A stretch of DNA of 64,000 nucleotides, from positions 54,361,786 through 54,425,785 of the forward strand of contig NC_054538.1 of assembly GCF_017654505.1 (NCBI RefSeq), in the 5' to 3' direction. The notes below the pieces were generated by a model. The model worked only from the letters and a program-made list of their open reading frames with translations, was not told the DNA's origin and searched no databases. This DNA is from Polyodon spathula (taxonomy: Eukaryota > Chordata > Actinopteri > Acipenseriformes > Polyodontidae). The position numbers and the translations under genes are program-made. Positions 23,031 through 34,288 of the stretch are shown here, piece by piece; the stretch's first letter is position 1, and each line of letters opens with the position of its first letter.

Positions 23031-25682
23031 TGTCACGTCTGCCTCGTTTCTTAGATTTTCACGTACACTTTTTATTCGGTCTTATTTATTTTCTATTTAT
23101 TCTGCACACACTCAACTCAGGGGAGACGTTAGGAGGACAGAGATGTTTTAAACTCCTAGTGGTTTATGTTCGAGCACTGGACGAGCTGTAAGTATGTCTG
23201 TATAACCTTTATTTAATCGGAAAGAAAGACACTCAAGACTCATTCATTTTAAGTTTTACGAATCAGAGCAATGCACTTGCGCTTTATTAAAATGCTTTTA
23301 ATATTGGAAAGGTAGGTTGATCAGACCACCAAATTCCAATACACGCGGTCTACAAGCACCCACTTCTATATTTCAGTTTCATTCAATATAACACTCTCTT
23401 AAAACCAAAACATAGTTTCAAAACCTTATAGCATGTAAGATATAAGATATACATGTAAGATATAACAATGTTAGTAATATGCTTACCTCCTATTATAAGG
23501 AAAAGTAGCGTGAACAAAGGAATCAGTCTGAGTGATGGACCACTTCACCCTGTCAAGCAAGGTTTGGATTGTGGTACCCCTTTGCGAAAAGTGTGAGTTT
23601 TTATAGGATTCATATCCTAGGAATACATGGAGAATCTTTATCAAGTCTCTTTGGCACACATCAGCCTAAAAATTTAGAGCCTTGTGTCAGCAATTTTTCA
23701 AGATACGACACCTGGTCCACACATCCGATCATGATCTCATCTCTCGACCCCTCCTCTATCCAAAAAGTTAGATGAAACAAAGAAAATAATATTATTTTGA
23801 ATATATGAGTGTTGTTTGAAATATATACAACACTATTAGTTATGATTATACTGATTATATGTATTAATGTCTAATAATATATTCCCTCATGCCATTCTAT
23901 TCTTCAAATTAGTTTTCCTTCTCTCTTTACAGGCGTGTGCTTAACAGATATTATAGGGAACTTCCATTATGTTTTTCTAATATAGAGTTTCTCTTCATGG
24001 ATAATCTATTTGTTTTTTATTTAAGTGTAAGATTGTAATGTCTTTGTCCTATGAGTTTCCTAACAGCACGAATTCAGCTGAACTGCGGACCACCTCCTAT
24101 TTTATTCAGCTGCACAAAAAACAGCTAAAACCGGTTCGCTAGCTGTGCACTTAGCTTTCCAATTTCCAGCGATAATCAAGGTTTTTTCCAATTTTTCTAT
24201 GGTGAGAAGACACTCTAACCTTGATGCTGTTAGATAAGAGAACTCCGCTCTTCATGCCAACTATCCCTTCACTTTCTGGCACGACTTTAAGACAGGCTCA
24301 CAGCAAGTTATAAAGTTTTACCTTCTTAAAACCCATCTTCTATTCTTTTTCTTAAAATTACTTTTTATTATTTGTTTAAGGTTCTTATTTTATATTTCAA
24401 ACAGCATCTCTTTCTGCTGCATCATCTTTTAACTCAGAGTCAAACCAAACAGTTTACTCCCTATAGAACACGATTATTAACTATTTTAAATGCAAACCTA
24501 TCTTGACGAGAAACAATTTCATGTATATTATTATAACAGGCAGTGTTAAGCATATGGTCTTACACGCACAAATAGTTTATAGTAAAAAGCAAGCATATTA
24601 AACCTTATTTCAACATTTAACAACATTTTCTTAGGCTAAAAAGGGTGCTGTAAAGACTTAGCATTCAATTCTGGGAATCAAGCCCATCTTGATAAGGAAC
24701 TGCCTAAAAACTGGCCACTTGTATCAGACTATATCAGTTTCTACTGCATGATTTTACATTTAAAGAATGCATGATTTTCACAATTATTGATTAGAGCAGC
24801 ATTAAACATTACATTTGATTACACATTTACATAATTTACCAAACAAAAAGATTATACAAACACTACAAAAGATTATAACACATATTATTGCATTAATACA
24901 TTTCATTTTAAATTCTCCAATCCATGTCCAGGGTTTCAGCTCGCTCCCAGCAAGACTCCACTTCGGTCTCAGGTTCAACTCGGGTTGGCTCAGCGAACAC
25001 GACAATAGGCTCTCGAATCCATCGTCTCGCATCACAGGTGTGAGTCGCCATGGCCTTGACTTCGTACCTACAAGACACTTGTACACGCTTAGTAGGGACA
25101 CCTTCCTCACATTCTAATTTTCCCAGATGCGCCCATTTTACTAAGTGACCTTTTCACAACTCATGCATTCAGTCCTCTTAATATCTTTTTGGGTTTACAT
25201 TTAAATGAGAGAAAGAAACTCCTACAGAATCATTGCATTCAAACAAGATTCTACAGTGTTTAGCCAAATGACTGCATGCCGGACAAAGTCTGAGCCCAGT
25301 CACTGATGACTTGCTTTGGCACATATTACATGCATGATTAACAAGAGGATTATGTTTTAATTTATGTGACAGGGTTACTTCTGCACCATGTACAATAGTT
25401 CTGGATCTGTACACATTGTTACTATACATTTCTTTCTGCTCATACAAGGTCACTTTAGAAGGGATGCCATTCATCCAGAATACAGTAGGGGGCCAAAACT
25501 CACTGTTTTTCATATCAGCAGGCACCTAACTTGTAGTTTGTTTATCATCATCCGTGGGCAAACTCAATACAACTGAATCTGAATCAGTTGATGAACCATA
25601 AGTCTTAGCTACTGAGATTCTCCATACAAAAGGAGTCAATGTTTTACTGACCAGCCTAGCTGATTCAGCGTTATTTGCGACA
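23031..25682 (-). mobile_element. Retrovirus-like solo LTR B, 2652 bp
   Basis: On the plus strand it begins TGTCACG and ends TTGCGACA. The flanks are AAGG at 23027-23030 and AAGG at 25683-25686, a perfect 4-bp target duplication. On its own (minus) strand it begins TGTCGC and ends GTGACA. Signals fit this orientation: a TATA-like CCTATAAAAAC near 23600 and AATAAA-type signals at about 23290-23080. This gives a U3 of about 2.1 kb and an R-U5 of about 0.55 kb. Its 5' end carries the accessory frame listed at 25178-25682. It sits inside a gypsy solo LTR. The exceptional U3 length and 4-bp duplication suggest a complex retrovirus-like family rather than gypsy. Confidence 0.75.
25178..25682 (-). 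pseudogene. Accessory-type ORF remnant in LTR B
   Basis: The frame runs from the LTR's first bases to a stop at 25178 with one in-frame TAG at 25528-25526. It has KTLTPFVWRI near the start, then ADM, GIP, YEQ-x2-M and C-x2-CQ-x11-C-x2-C (CNMCQ...CPAC). The ORF in LTR A has the same landmarks in the same order: ADM-x17 to the end of GVP in A and GIP in B, then 59 or 60 residues from ADM to the first cysteine pair. The two-pair cysteine motif suggests a zinc-binding domain. The frame is also open upstream into flanking DNA, which is by chance. The true N-terminus would lie in the lost internal region. I do not recognise a named family. Confidence 0.55.
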
Positions 25683-26329
25683 AAGGCATTGACCCGGAAT
25701 GGAAACAAAATGGCAGCCGCAGATTGGAGAGGCGGTTGCACACATTTACCAAGTGGTCATGCGTGACAACATAAAAGGGGATGGAGAATCGTAATCTGTT
25801 CCTTCTCATTGGTAGTAGTGAGTAAGAACAAAGGACAGTGTTGTGTTTTGTTTGTTTGTAATTGTCTTGTCTTCTACGCTACCAGACATTTAACAAAGTT
25901 CCAGAGCTGTCGCTAAGGGCAGACACTAAACCGGACAACACTACACCTTTTGTCACAAATATAAACCTGTATCACCCACCATGAGCACCACTGCGCGCAC
26001 CCAGGACTGGTGACAGTGTTTGTATTATTGTGGGACAGATATTGTTTATTATTTGGGACTGTCTGTTCTTGTATTAAATACCATGTGTTATACACATTGG
26101 TGTCTGCTGCTGGGGAATTATTGTTTGGTCGCTGGACCTGGAAATACAAAATAAAAACATTTCCATACTGGATTATAATTATCTCTGTCTGCTTTTTTCA
26201 CGCACTGCATCACTGCTGCACCTGTATACAATAAACCACTTTGCCACAATAATACATTAAATGCAGTAAAAAATGCATAATCCATGACATGCATTCAACA
26301 CTCTTTATACTGCCTAGTAAGGGCCATGG

Positions 26330-26707
26330 GCAAAAACAGGCAATAAGCGAGGGTGGCGTTATATTGAGGGTCCAAAAATAAAAAATAAAAAAAAACACAC
26401 ACTACCTGCTATGTTTGCAATAAATTCAAATGTTTTATTTTTTTTAGTTCTACAATTACGGTATCTCCAGGCAATTTTAATAAAACATTAATCTTTTTTT
26501 TAAAACTACAGTACTAGTACTAACACAACAATAGGTGTACTAATGATGCTTTATCATCTTTTCCCATCTCTATGAAACATACATGGTTACTTTTGAGGAA
26601 CAGTTTATAAAAAAAAATAATTATTATTTTTTTATCTTTTTTCATTTAGTGTCAAATCCCAGTTTAATGGGTTTTGTTGTCAAAGTATTTGTGTTTTTGT
26701 ATATATT

Positions 26708-26769
<62 letters not shown>

Positions 26770-27390
26770 TTTTTTTTTTTTTTTACAGTACTGGTCGTTT
26801 GAACTTTAGTGTTTGTGGCACGACTGTAAGCCTGCTGAATACTATCCCCCACTGAAAGATGCCATCTATCTATTTCACAAAGCAATTTAAGCTCAACATA
26901 ATTATTTTTTAAGCAGTTAAAAAGAAACGTTGAATATGTACAGACAAACACTTTTTAAACGAAAAGTAAAAAAAAAACACTATTCTGCTGTTTCCAAAAC
27001 TGATGCTTAAGTCAGCCTTCATTTGTGCAAAACTTGCATGTAAACAAACAAACCTCTTATCCTACTTTTTTTTATTATTTCTGTGGTTTATAAAAGTCAC
27101 TTATTTTAGACTGCATCAAGCCCTTTTCGGGTTAAACAAATCAACCCGTTCTGTCAAGGTAAGTCATTTGTTTTTATTCATTACAATGTCTCCAATTGTT
27201 CCTTGATTAACAGTATGCTTCACTTAGGCGAGAAAACATTATCAATGTCTTGCTGACTTGCTTTCTTATTTTCAGATGCATACATGGCGATTTTTTTCTT
27301 TTGCTCTGGTGTTAAATGTAGGGTCGACTCGCCATTTTGTACTTTCTGTTTTGCTTTGGGAGCGGGAGTGTTGATGACATTGGTATTAAC
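26330..27390 (-). mobile_element. Possible Tigger/pogo-like element remnant
   Basis: On the minus strand near 27340-27230 a frame reads LTPEQKKKIAMYASENKKAS, similar to the start of a helix-turn-helix in pogo/Tigger transposases (a K-x2-I-x2-Y/A-x-E-x-N pattern). At about 26345 the plus strand has AATAAGCGAGGGTGGCGTTA, reminiscent of Tigger termini. A (TA)n microsatellite (26717-26765) lies between. No DDE domain is left and the second end is unclear, so this is tentative. Confidence 0.25.
26717..26765. repeat. (TA)n microsatellite
   Basis: Uninterrupted TA run followed by a poly-T. Confidence 0.95.
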
Positions 27391-28947
27391 TTTCTGTTAA
27401 CAATGAATTAGGAAAGAGTCAAAGGTTAACTGCACAACTGTGTTGTTTTAATTGGCCATGATTATTTCTCTGGCACTACAATGAGAGAAACTACAGTGCT
27501 TATATTTACGTTTGCTTAGCTTGGGAAGTTGGCACATGGCGGAGAGCTGGGTGCGATATAACTGGTAAAAATAGTAGAGTTTTTATATTGGTGACATTTG
27601 TTCAGAGAGAATAGCTGGCGGTATGTGAGGGTGGTGTAAGGGGGGGGCGGTATAACCCAGACAACTGTAGTAGCATAATACATGAAATAGTATCACAGCA
27701 GCTAATAGAAGATTTCAGGCTTAAAGAGCGTGGAAAGCAAGAGAGAACAAATGTGTCTTGAGAGTTGATTTAAAGAGTGAGCATCACGTACCAAAGCTGG
27801 GAGAGAGTTCAAATAATCGGAGCCATAAAGCTAAACGAGCATTCTCCAAGTGTGTTGCACTTTTGCTTGGGGAGTCAGAGAACCTCAGCTGGCAGGCAGG
27901 GACATAGCGAGTCAGCAGGTAGAGGAGGTACTTGGGACCTGTGTGATGAAGGGCATTGTAGGCGAGCAGGTGAGTTTTGAAAGTTATCCTGAACTTTACA
28001 GGTAGCCAGTGCAGCCGGGCAAGACAGGGGGTGATGTGCTCATGTCTTTTACATCTGGTAAGGATCCTGGCAGCGGCATTCTGAACTAGCTGCAGTCGGT
28101 TTATGATGCATACCGGGAGACAACCATAAAAAGAGTTGCAGTAGTCAAGTCGAGAGGAGACAAATGCATGACAAAGTATCTCTGCTTCCATGATGGAAAG
28201 GTAGGGATGGATATGTTTCGAAGATGGTAGAAGGAAGATTTGACCACAGAGGAGATGTGGGCATCAAAGGAGAGGTTGCTGTCAAGAAGTACACCAAGGC
28301 TTCGTACTGTGGAGGAAGGCAGCAGCAGACAGTTTCCGAGATTCAGGGCATTTATATTGAGATTCTTAAATTGAGTTTTAGATCCTACTAGAAGGAGTTC
28401 AGATTTGCTAGTGTTCAGCTGAAGAAAATTGGCAGACATCCAGGCCTCGATGTCTTGAATGCAAACGAGAGCCCGACCATGGCAGAAGGGTTTCCAGCAT
28501 CGAGTTTTAAGTAGAGCTGGGTGTCATCGGCATAGGAGTGAAACATGAGGCTGTGTTGGTGGATGAGGTGACCCAAGGGGAGCATGTAGATATACAAAAA
28601 AGGGGCCCAAGAACAGATCCCTGGGGAAGACCACAAGTGACTGGGTTTGCTACACCACTGCATCCAGCATAGAAATCAGACTGCATGCGTCCAGATAGGT
28701 AAGAGGACATCCAGGAGAGACAGGTTCCAGAGATCCCAGCATACTTCTGCAGGCAGTCAAGAAGAATGCCATGATCTATGGTGTCAAAAGCAGCTGTTAG
28801 GTCAAAGAGGAAAAGCACGGAGGGAGCTCCAGCATCAGCATTAAGCAGGAGATCATTCACAATCCAGAGCAGAGCAGTTTCGCTACTGTGATGCAACCAG
28901 GAGCCAAACTGTAGAGATTCAAGCAGATTGTTATCTGTGAGATTGTC

Positions 28948-29521
28948 ATGGAATTAATCAAAACCCTTGAGCCTGGCACGGTGTGGGGAATACATAAAAT
29001 AAATACTGGTGTTCAGGTAGGCTCCTTGTTTAATATGTTGCAAATACCTACTGACTGTGGCTACAGCACGGAGGAGTGGAAAGTGGCAGATATGGAGGCA
29101 ATTCCATATTATATTAGAGACAGTCAAATGGCCCACGGTGTGCCCAGATTAGAGTATTTATGTGAACAGACTGATATGGATAAGTACGGCACTTTACATA
29201 ACTGCCCAAGATATGGTTTGAGAGTGATAAATTCCAGGAATAAACAAGCTTCTCCAAGACAACCCGATTGTTGTGACGAGTGCCAGCTAAGAAAACCATT
29301 TCAAAAGATTGTTTGTACAGTTTGCTCCCCTGGAAGATGTTGTGTTTATACTGAGGTTAGTTCAGGAGAGCCAGTCTAATTTCAATATAAAAGAAAAAAT
29401 AAGAGCAATCTGCCTTAAGTGTAGACTGGGAAGCCATGGGAAGCATGATATGTCTAGTGTAGGGAGCTTACTGAGGGAGTTGCAGTACATTACAGGGAAG
29501 AGCTTGCTTGCTTGCTGCTAA
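28948..29521 (+). pseudogene. Accessory-type ORF remnant in LTR A
   Basis: From ATG at 28948, five bases into the LTR, 143 codons run to a stop at 29379. A second frame, overlapping by 70 bases, continues to 29521, so a frameshift is likely near 29330-29380. Landmarks: KTLEPGTVWGI, ADM at residues 47-49, HGVP, CEQTDM, and C-x2-CQ-x10-C-x2-C (CDECQ...CTVC), then a further cysteine cluster and, in the second frame, CLKC. The same landmarks appear in LTR B. A gene that starts in the internal region and ends in U3 is typical of complex retroviruses, for example foamy virus bel genes or MMTV sag. I see no similarity to a particular named protein. Confidence 0.55.
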
Positions 29522-30065
29522 GTAGTTTTTATCATAAAATATAGTTGCATACTACATGTTCTATACTTAAAAATAAACCTATGCTCTCTGGTCACTAGCA
29601 CCTGTTTTTCTCTAAAAAATTGATTATAGTTATCTTTTCTTTTAACACCTTTTCAGTGAAGCAACAACACCTCAAGTATTTATAAGCTAGGGGCTTTTTC
29701 TAACTAACCATTTTCTCAGACAAATTAAATTACCCAGTAACGCCATCCGACAGTGTATTTTTATCAGTAAAAAGGTCAGGGTGTTTTTTGGTCTTGCAGT
29801 ATCGCTCATTAGAATCGGGTTTTTAAGGACGTAGGCTGAAGTCTATTTTCTGTGAAGATGTTAAATCAAGATGCATAATTAACATGCTAAACTTGTGATT
29901 ATATTTACTTAAACTAATGCCTTAGAATTCTATTTACTTAGAGTAGTATGTGCATTTTTGCTTGAATGTGCTAAATATTTTGTAGCATGAATCTAAAGAT
30001 TTAGGTAAGCTTGACAGCTAGCAGACACATTGTAACCACATACCGCACGAGCAGGGGGGTTGTGG

Positions 30066-30113
30066 TGACGTCATGAATGGTGGGTAGGCAACTGAAACAT
30101 TGGACATAAAAAC
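30066..30113 (+). promoter_or_regulatory. LTR A core promoter with CRE and TATA-like box
   Basis: A perfect palindromic cAMP-response element TGACGTCA (30066-30073) lies about 32 bases before CATAAAAAC (30105-30113). This is the usual layout of a retroviral U3 promoter; transcription would start at about 30135 and define R. CREB/ATF control is an inference from the site alone. Confidence 0.55.
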
Positions 30114-31570
30114 TTTAGTCAAACGATACTAAAGTGGTCTTTTTTCTGACCTCCAATCCTCATCTGAACTTGTAAGAATTTGAACCCAGCCTCTGTAGTG
30201 TAATCCTGATTTGAGACTCTGCCTGAAAAGCCTTCACCTACTGATTGACATCACCAAGCCGCTCTGAATCAATTGTACCTGAGAGAAGGGTCAGCATATA
30301 TTCATTGCCTGAATTATAATGTCTTAAGTATGAGTAGAATTAGTATAGCCATGATGTTAGGTGGTTTAGTTAGATTAGTGTGCCTGGTTGAAAACAGTAA
30401 CTGGTTTGAATTGTTTCTCGTTCGATTGTTCTTTAAATACTTGTATGATATTTTATAAACGTGATAAAACATTGTTAGAAACTTAAGTCATGAAACACTT
30501 GTATTATTGTGTCAGTAATATTTCTAATTAGGAAGAGTTTTGGATAAAACATTGTTAAAAAACATTGTAATATTATCACTATTGTGCTTCATTAAATATA
30601 GTCGCTCAAAAGGAGACTGTTATCCTAAATACAAGTATCGTGTCTGTGTTTATCTCTCATAACATTTAGTAGATTCTGTGTATTCATTTCACTCGGGCCC
30701 AGTGCATGAAAATTTATCCACTAGGAGTACTGCTCCCTCCTGAGTTTTACCTTCATAAGACTCGAACGTGACAAGATATTTCACAACTGACTGGCTACAG
30801 CCCTTTCGAGAGCTTTGGACAGAAAAGGGAGATTGAACAGAAGTTGACTAAGTCAGCCAGGTCGGTGGAGGTTTTATTGAGTACTGACGTAACTCGGGGA
30901 AGCTTAAGGGTAGCAAAAACAAAGCCAGAGTCCAGGGACAAGCTGAGAGTGTGCCTAATGGAAGGAGCAAGATCAGATGCACAGAGATGGACAAGAGTAG
31001 TCAGCCAGGGGTCCAGGGGGCACATGGCAGAAGTTGATTTCAACAGTAAGCTGGAGACATCAGCAGTGGAGAGAGGAGAGAAAGTGAAGAGTGCAGGAGG
31101 GGCAACCGGAGGAGATTCAAGGTGGTCAAGTAGTAGACTGGGTTTGTGGCAGGAGAACGTAGAATAGATGTTGTCAGTTTTGTTCTGAAAGAAAGAGGAG
31201 AAATCATGATAGGTAAGGAGGATGAACAGGAGATGGATCTGTCGGAGGCAGGATGTAGGATGTAGGATGTAGGAGTGGGGACATTGACAGACTGAGAGCC
31301 CAAGACAGCCCAGAAGTCTGTTGAAGTCAATCACTGGGGACAAGGAAGGCAAGTCAACATGAATGTTGAAGTCACATAGGAGTAGGATTTGTCATTAGAA
31401 GTGCAGTCGAGGGAGAAGAATTCTGAAAACTCAGCAATAAAAGCAGAGTTATTCTTAGGTGGACGGTAGATAACAGCAAGTGTGAGGGACGTGGGAGAGG
31501 GGAGCTTGACGGCAAGATGCTCAAATGAAGAAAAGTATTAACAGATAGTATTTCAATAGATATCAATAGT

Positions 31571-31984
31571 CATTAACAACGCCATAATATTTCAAACAGG
31601 TAACAACAATCACTAGCAATAAATAGTAGCAGTCTCTTGTCCCTCAGCCCTAGGCAGCAAAGCACATCATCACCAGTCCTCCTTACCTGAATGCTGCCAT
31701 TTCATTTCATTTTGCTTACATGATCAGCCAATCACCACCAAATCCTTTATATTGTACAGAGGATGGTACATTGAAAAGCTCCTGCTCCTCTACAGGTAGC
31801 AGCACTTGGTTCACACCACCGGACACCAGGAATACAATTTACCCAACAACCTCCCTCCTGAATCAACTCAACAGTCCTCAACCAGACTGGGACTGTGATC
31901 ATCTTGCCAATTTACATACAACAGTCATTTAAAAACCCCAAACCTAAGACTAATAGCATGTCAACCTGTTCCTATCCAGTTTTA
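31571..31984. other. No recognised feature
   Basis: Between the L2 endonuclease remnant and the start of CR1-type similarity. A 70-codon plus frame at 31720-31932 is threonine- and proline-rich with no motif. Confidence 0.4.
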
Positions 31985-33535
31985 AATAACTTTAGCATAA
32001 CAGAGGCAGCCGTGTTTAAGGGAGTAGGAGTTCTAAAATAAACAAATCACCTAGGCCGGATGAGATCCTCCCAATAGTACTGAAAGAAATTAAAGAAGTT
32101 ATTTATAAACTGGTAACCAAGATCACGCAACAGTCTCTTGAGACAGGGGTTTTATCGACAGACTGGATAATTGTAAACGTAATACCGGTTCACAAAAAGG
32201 GAGACAAAACTGAACCAGGCAACTACAGACCAATAAGCCTGACTTCTATTATATATAAACTTATGTAAACTATAAGAAGATCCAAAATGGAAAATTACCT
32301 ATATGGTAACAGTACCTGGGAGAGTCAGCATGGTTTTAGGAAAGGGAGATCATATCTAACTAACCTGCTTGATTCTTTTGAGGATGCAACATTAGCAATG
32401 GATAACTGCAAAGCATATGAGTTTGTTTATTTAGATTTCCAGAAAGCTTTTGACAAAGTCCAGCATAAAAGATTAATTCTCAAACTAAACGCAGTAGGGA
32501 TTCAAGGAATGCATGCACGTGGATTAGAGAGTGTTTAACATGTAGAAAACAGAAAGTATTGATTAGAGGAGAAAACTCAGAATGGAGTGGAGTACCACAG
32601 GGATCAATATAAGGTCCTCTGCTCTTCCTAATCTACAATAATGACTTAGACTTAAATTCTGGTATAGTAAGCAAACTTGTTAAATTTGCTGATGACAAAA
32701 ATAGGAGTGGCAAAGGTCATTCAAAATGATCTAGACAGCATTCAGAACTGGGCAGACACATGGCAAATTACATTTAACAGAGAAATGTGTATGATACTGC
32801 ACACAGGCAATTAAAATGTGTATTATAAATACCATATGGGAGATACTGAAATTGAAGAAGGAATCTATGAAAAGGATCTAGGTGTTTATGTTGACTCAGA
32901 AATTAATTAATCTAGATAATGTGGGGAAGCTATAAAAAAGGCCAACAAAATGCTTGAATATGTAGTGAAAAGTGTTGAATTTAAATCAAGGGAAGTAATG
33001 CTAAAACTTACTAAATGTATTAGTAAGACATCATCTAGAATATTGTGTTCAGTTCTGGTCACCTCACTACAAAAAGGATATTGCTGGTCAAGAAAGAGTG
33101 CAAAGAAGAGTGACCAGAATTATTCCGGGTTTAAAAGGCATGTCATATGCAAACAGGCTAAAAGAATTGAATATGTTCGGTCTTGAACGAAGAAGACTAA
33201 GCAGTGATCTGAATCAAGCTTTCAAAATTCTGAAAAGACATCGACAATGTAGACTCAAAGGAATTTTTCAACCTGAAAAAAGAAAGGACCAGGGGTCACA
33301 AATGGAGATTAAATAAAGGGACATTCAGAACAGAAAATAGGAGGCACTTTTTTACACAGAGAATTGTTGGAGTTTGGAACCAAATCCCCAGTAATGTTGT
33401 TGCAGCTGACACCCGAGGATCCTTCAAGAAGCTGCTTGATGAGATTCTGAAAACAATAAGCTACGTCTAACGACCAAATGAGCAAGATGGGCCGAATGAC
33501 CTCCTCTCGGTTGTAAACTTTCTTATGTTCTTATA
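31985..33535 (+). pseudogene. CR1-type LINE, 3' two thirds (copy 1)
   Basis: Reverse transcriptase text appears in several frames: NKSPRPDEILP, VIPVHKKGDKTEPGNYRPIS, SQHGFRKGRSYLTNLLD, VYLDFQKAFDKV (catalytic block A), a GVPQGS-like block near 32590, FADD as TTTGCTGATGAC at about 32680, then the thumb and the C-terminal part ending RRHFFTQRIVGVWNQ. Stops and frameshifts are frequent. The 3' end CTTATGTTCTTATATG (33520-33535) is the short tandem tail typical of CR1. Two more copies lie in minus orientation at 41010-41905 and 42978-46355. Confidence 0.85.
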
Positions 33536-34288
33536 TGTACATACAAAACTGTAAAATCAAATGTATTTTGTAATTTAAAAAAAGTAAAAGTTTCTCTGTG
33601 TGTGTCAATCTATAGCACTGAGTCCAGGTTGAGCTGCTGCAGCCCTGCTTTGCAGTTTTCTGGTTAATATGTTTCTGTGGCTAGCTTCAAGATTAAATCT
33701 CTCCTACTGATATTTTCCCTGGTGCATGTATTGCAAAAGGCAGTCAAAGTTCCTGCCATGGAAGTCATTTTGATGGTTTTCATTTTTAAAATATAAATCA
33801 CTCTGCATGTGAAAGATACGTGCTTGCCCGTTCTTGACTTTTCCTAAATACATGTATTAAATACCCTGATGGTGTTTGAAAGGCACGATCGCAAAAAAAT
33901 GTTAGAATAATTCTCTCTGCCTAGAACTGTCAAAGCCGTCACTTTGAAATCCCTTAATACATGTTTTTTATTTTGAGTATAGCCTACAATATTTATATTT
34001 TTTTCTTTTTTTTTTTTTTTTTATATACAAGCCTGTTGTTATCTGTGCTGGACCTGGCAGCCACCAATTCCATCGTTTTGTACAAGGAATGCAAAAGAGA
34101 AAATATCAGGAGATGTCATCTTGAACAGCGCTTCGGCAGAAACGTTTTGTTCAGAAAACTGCAAATCTGCAGGCTGCAGCAGCTCAACCTGGATTCAATG
34201 CTACACAGACTGACATATGCAGAGAAAAGATATAACTTTTGTTTTAAATTTAAAAATACATTAGTTTTTACAGTTTTGTATGTACATA
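33535..34288. mobile_element. Long foldback (inverted-repeat) element
   Basis: The left arm starts TGTACATACAAAACTGTAAA at 33536; the right arm ends with its inverse at 34288 (TACAGTTTTGTATGTACATA). The arms remain alignable for about 250 bases: for example AGGTTGAGCTGCTGCAGCC on the left matches GGCTGCAGCAGCTCAACCT on the right. The middle has a poly-T run. It abuts the CR1-type tail at 33535. No transposase is present. Just after it TACATACAAACAGTTAACAG occurs twice in tandem (34284-34326). Confidence 0.7.

Larger units (their letters stand above)
22889..26248 (+). mobile_element. Ty3/gypsy solo LTR split by a younger LTR
   Basis: The LTR begins TGTCACAG (22889) and ends TTTGCCACA (26248). 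It is flanked by ATAAT on both sides (22884-22888 and 26249-26253), a perfect 5-bp target duplication. About 142 bases of its 5' part (to 23030) and 562 of its 3' part (from 25687) remain, giving an original length near 704 bp. The 3' part matches the LTR next to the gypsy integrase at 10850-11376. A TATA-like CATAAAAGGGG lies at about 25771 and AATAAA at about 26142. No internal region is present, so it is a solo LTR left by LTR-LTR recombination. Confidence 0.85.
28944..30773 (+). mobile_element. Retrovirus-like solo LTR A, 1830 bp
   Basis: Begins TGTCATGG and ends AACGTGACA. AGAT flanks it at 28940-28943 and 30774-30777, a perfect 4-bp target duplication inside an L2 LINE whose reading frame shows the pre-insertion sequence. 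U3 is about 1.16 kb. A CRE-type TGACGTCA is at 30066-30073, a TATA-like CATAAAAAC at 30105, and an ATTAAA polyadenylation-type signal at about 30591, giving R-U5 of about 0.65 kb. The 5' end encodes the frame at 28948-29379. Ends, duplication length and coding content match LTR B. Confidence 0.8.
27640..31570 (-). pseudogene. L2-clade LINE, split by an LTR
   Basis: Read on the minus strand: an endonuclease C-terminal part (VIYRPPKNNSAF at about 31470), a linker with FSPLSTADVSSLLL and MCPLDPW, RT entry near 30800 (FCPKLSKGLE), then after the insertion [33 protein letters not shown] (first catalytic Asp region), [20 protein letters not shown] (the YADD catalytic box at about 28545), and a 3' region with AHAFVSSRLDYCN-type text down to 27784. 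Several frameshifts and stops make it dead. The LTR at 28944-30773 interrupts the frame between the RT entry and LTDNNLLES, and removing it with one AGAT restores continuity. LINEs of this clade copy themselves by target-primed reverse transcription. Confidence 0.85.

Noticed and set aside
25526..25528. Programmed TAG readthrough
   Set aside because: Only one copy is visible, and an ordinary inactivating mutation is simpler.
23031..25682. Complete provirus
   Set aside because: No gag, pol or env similarity inside; promoter and polyadenylation signals fit a single long LTR.
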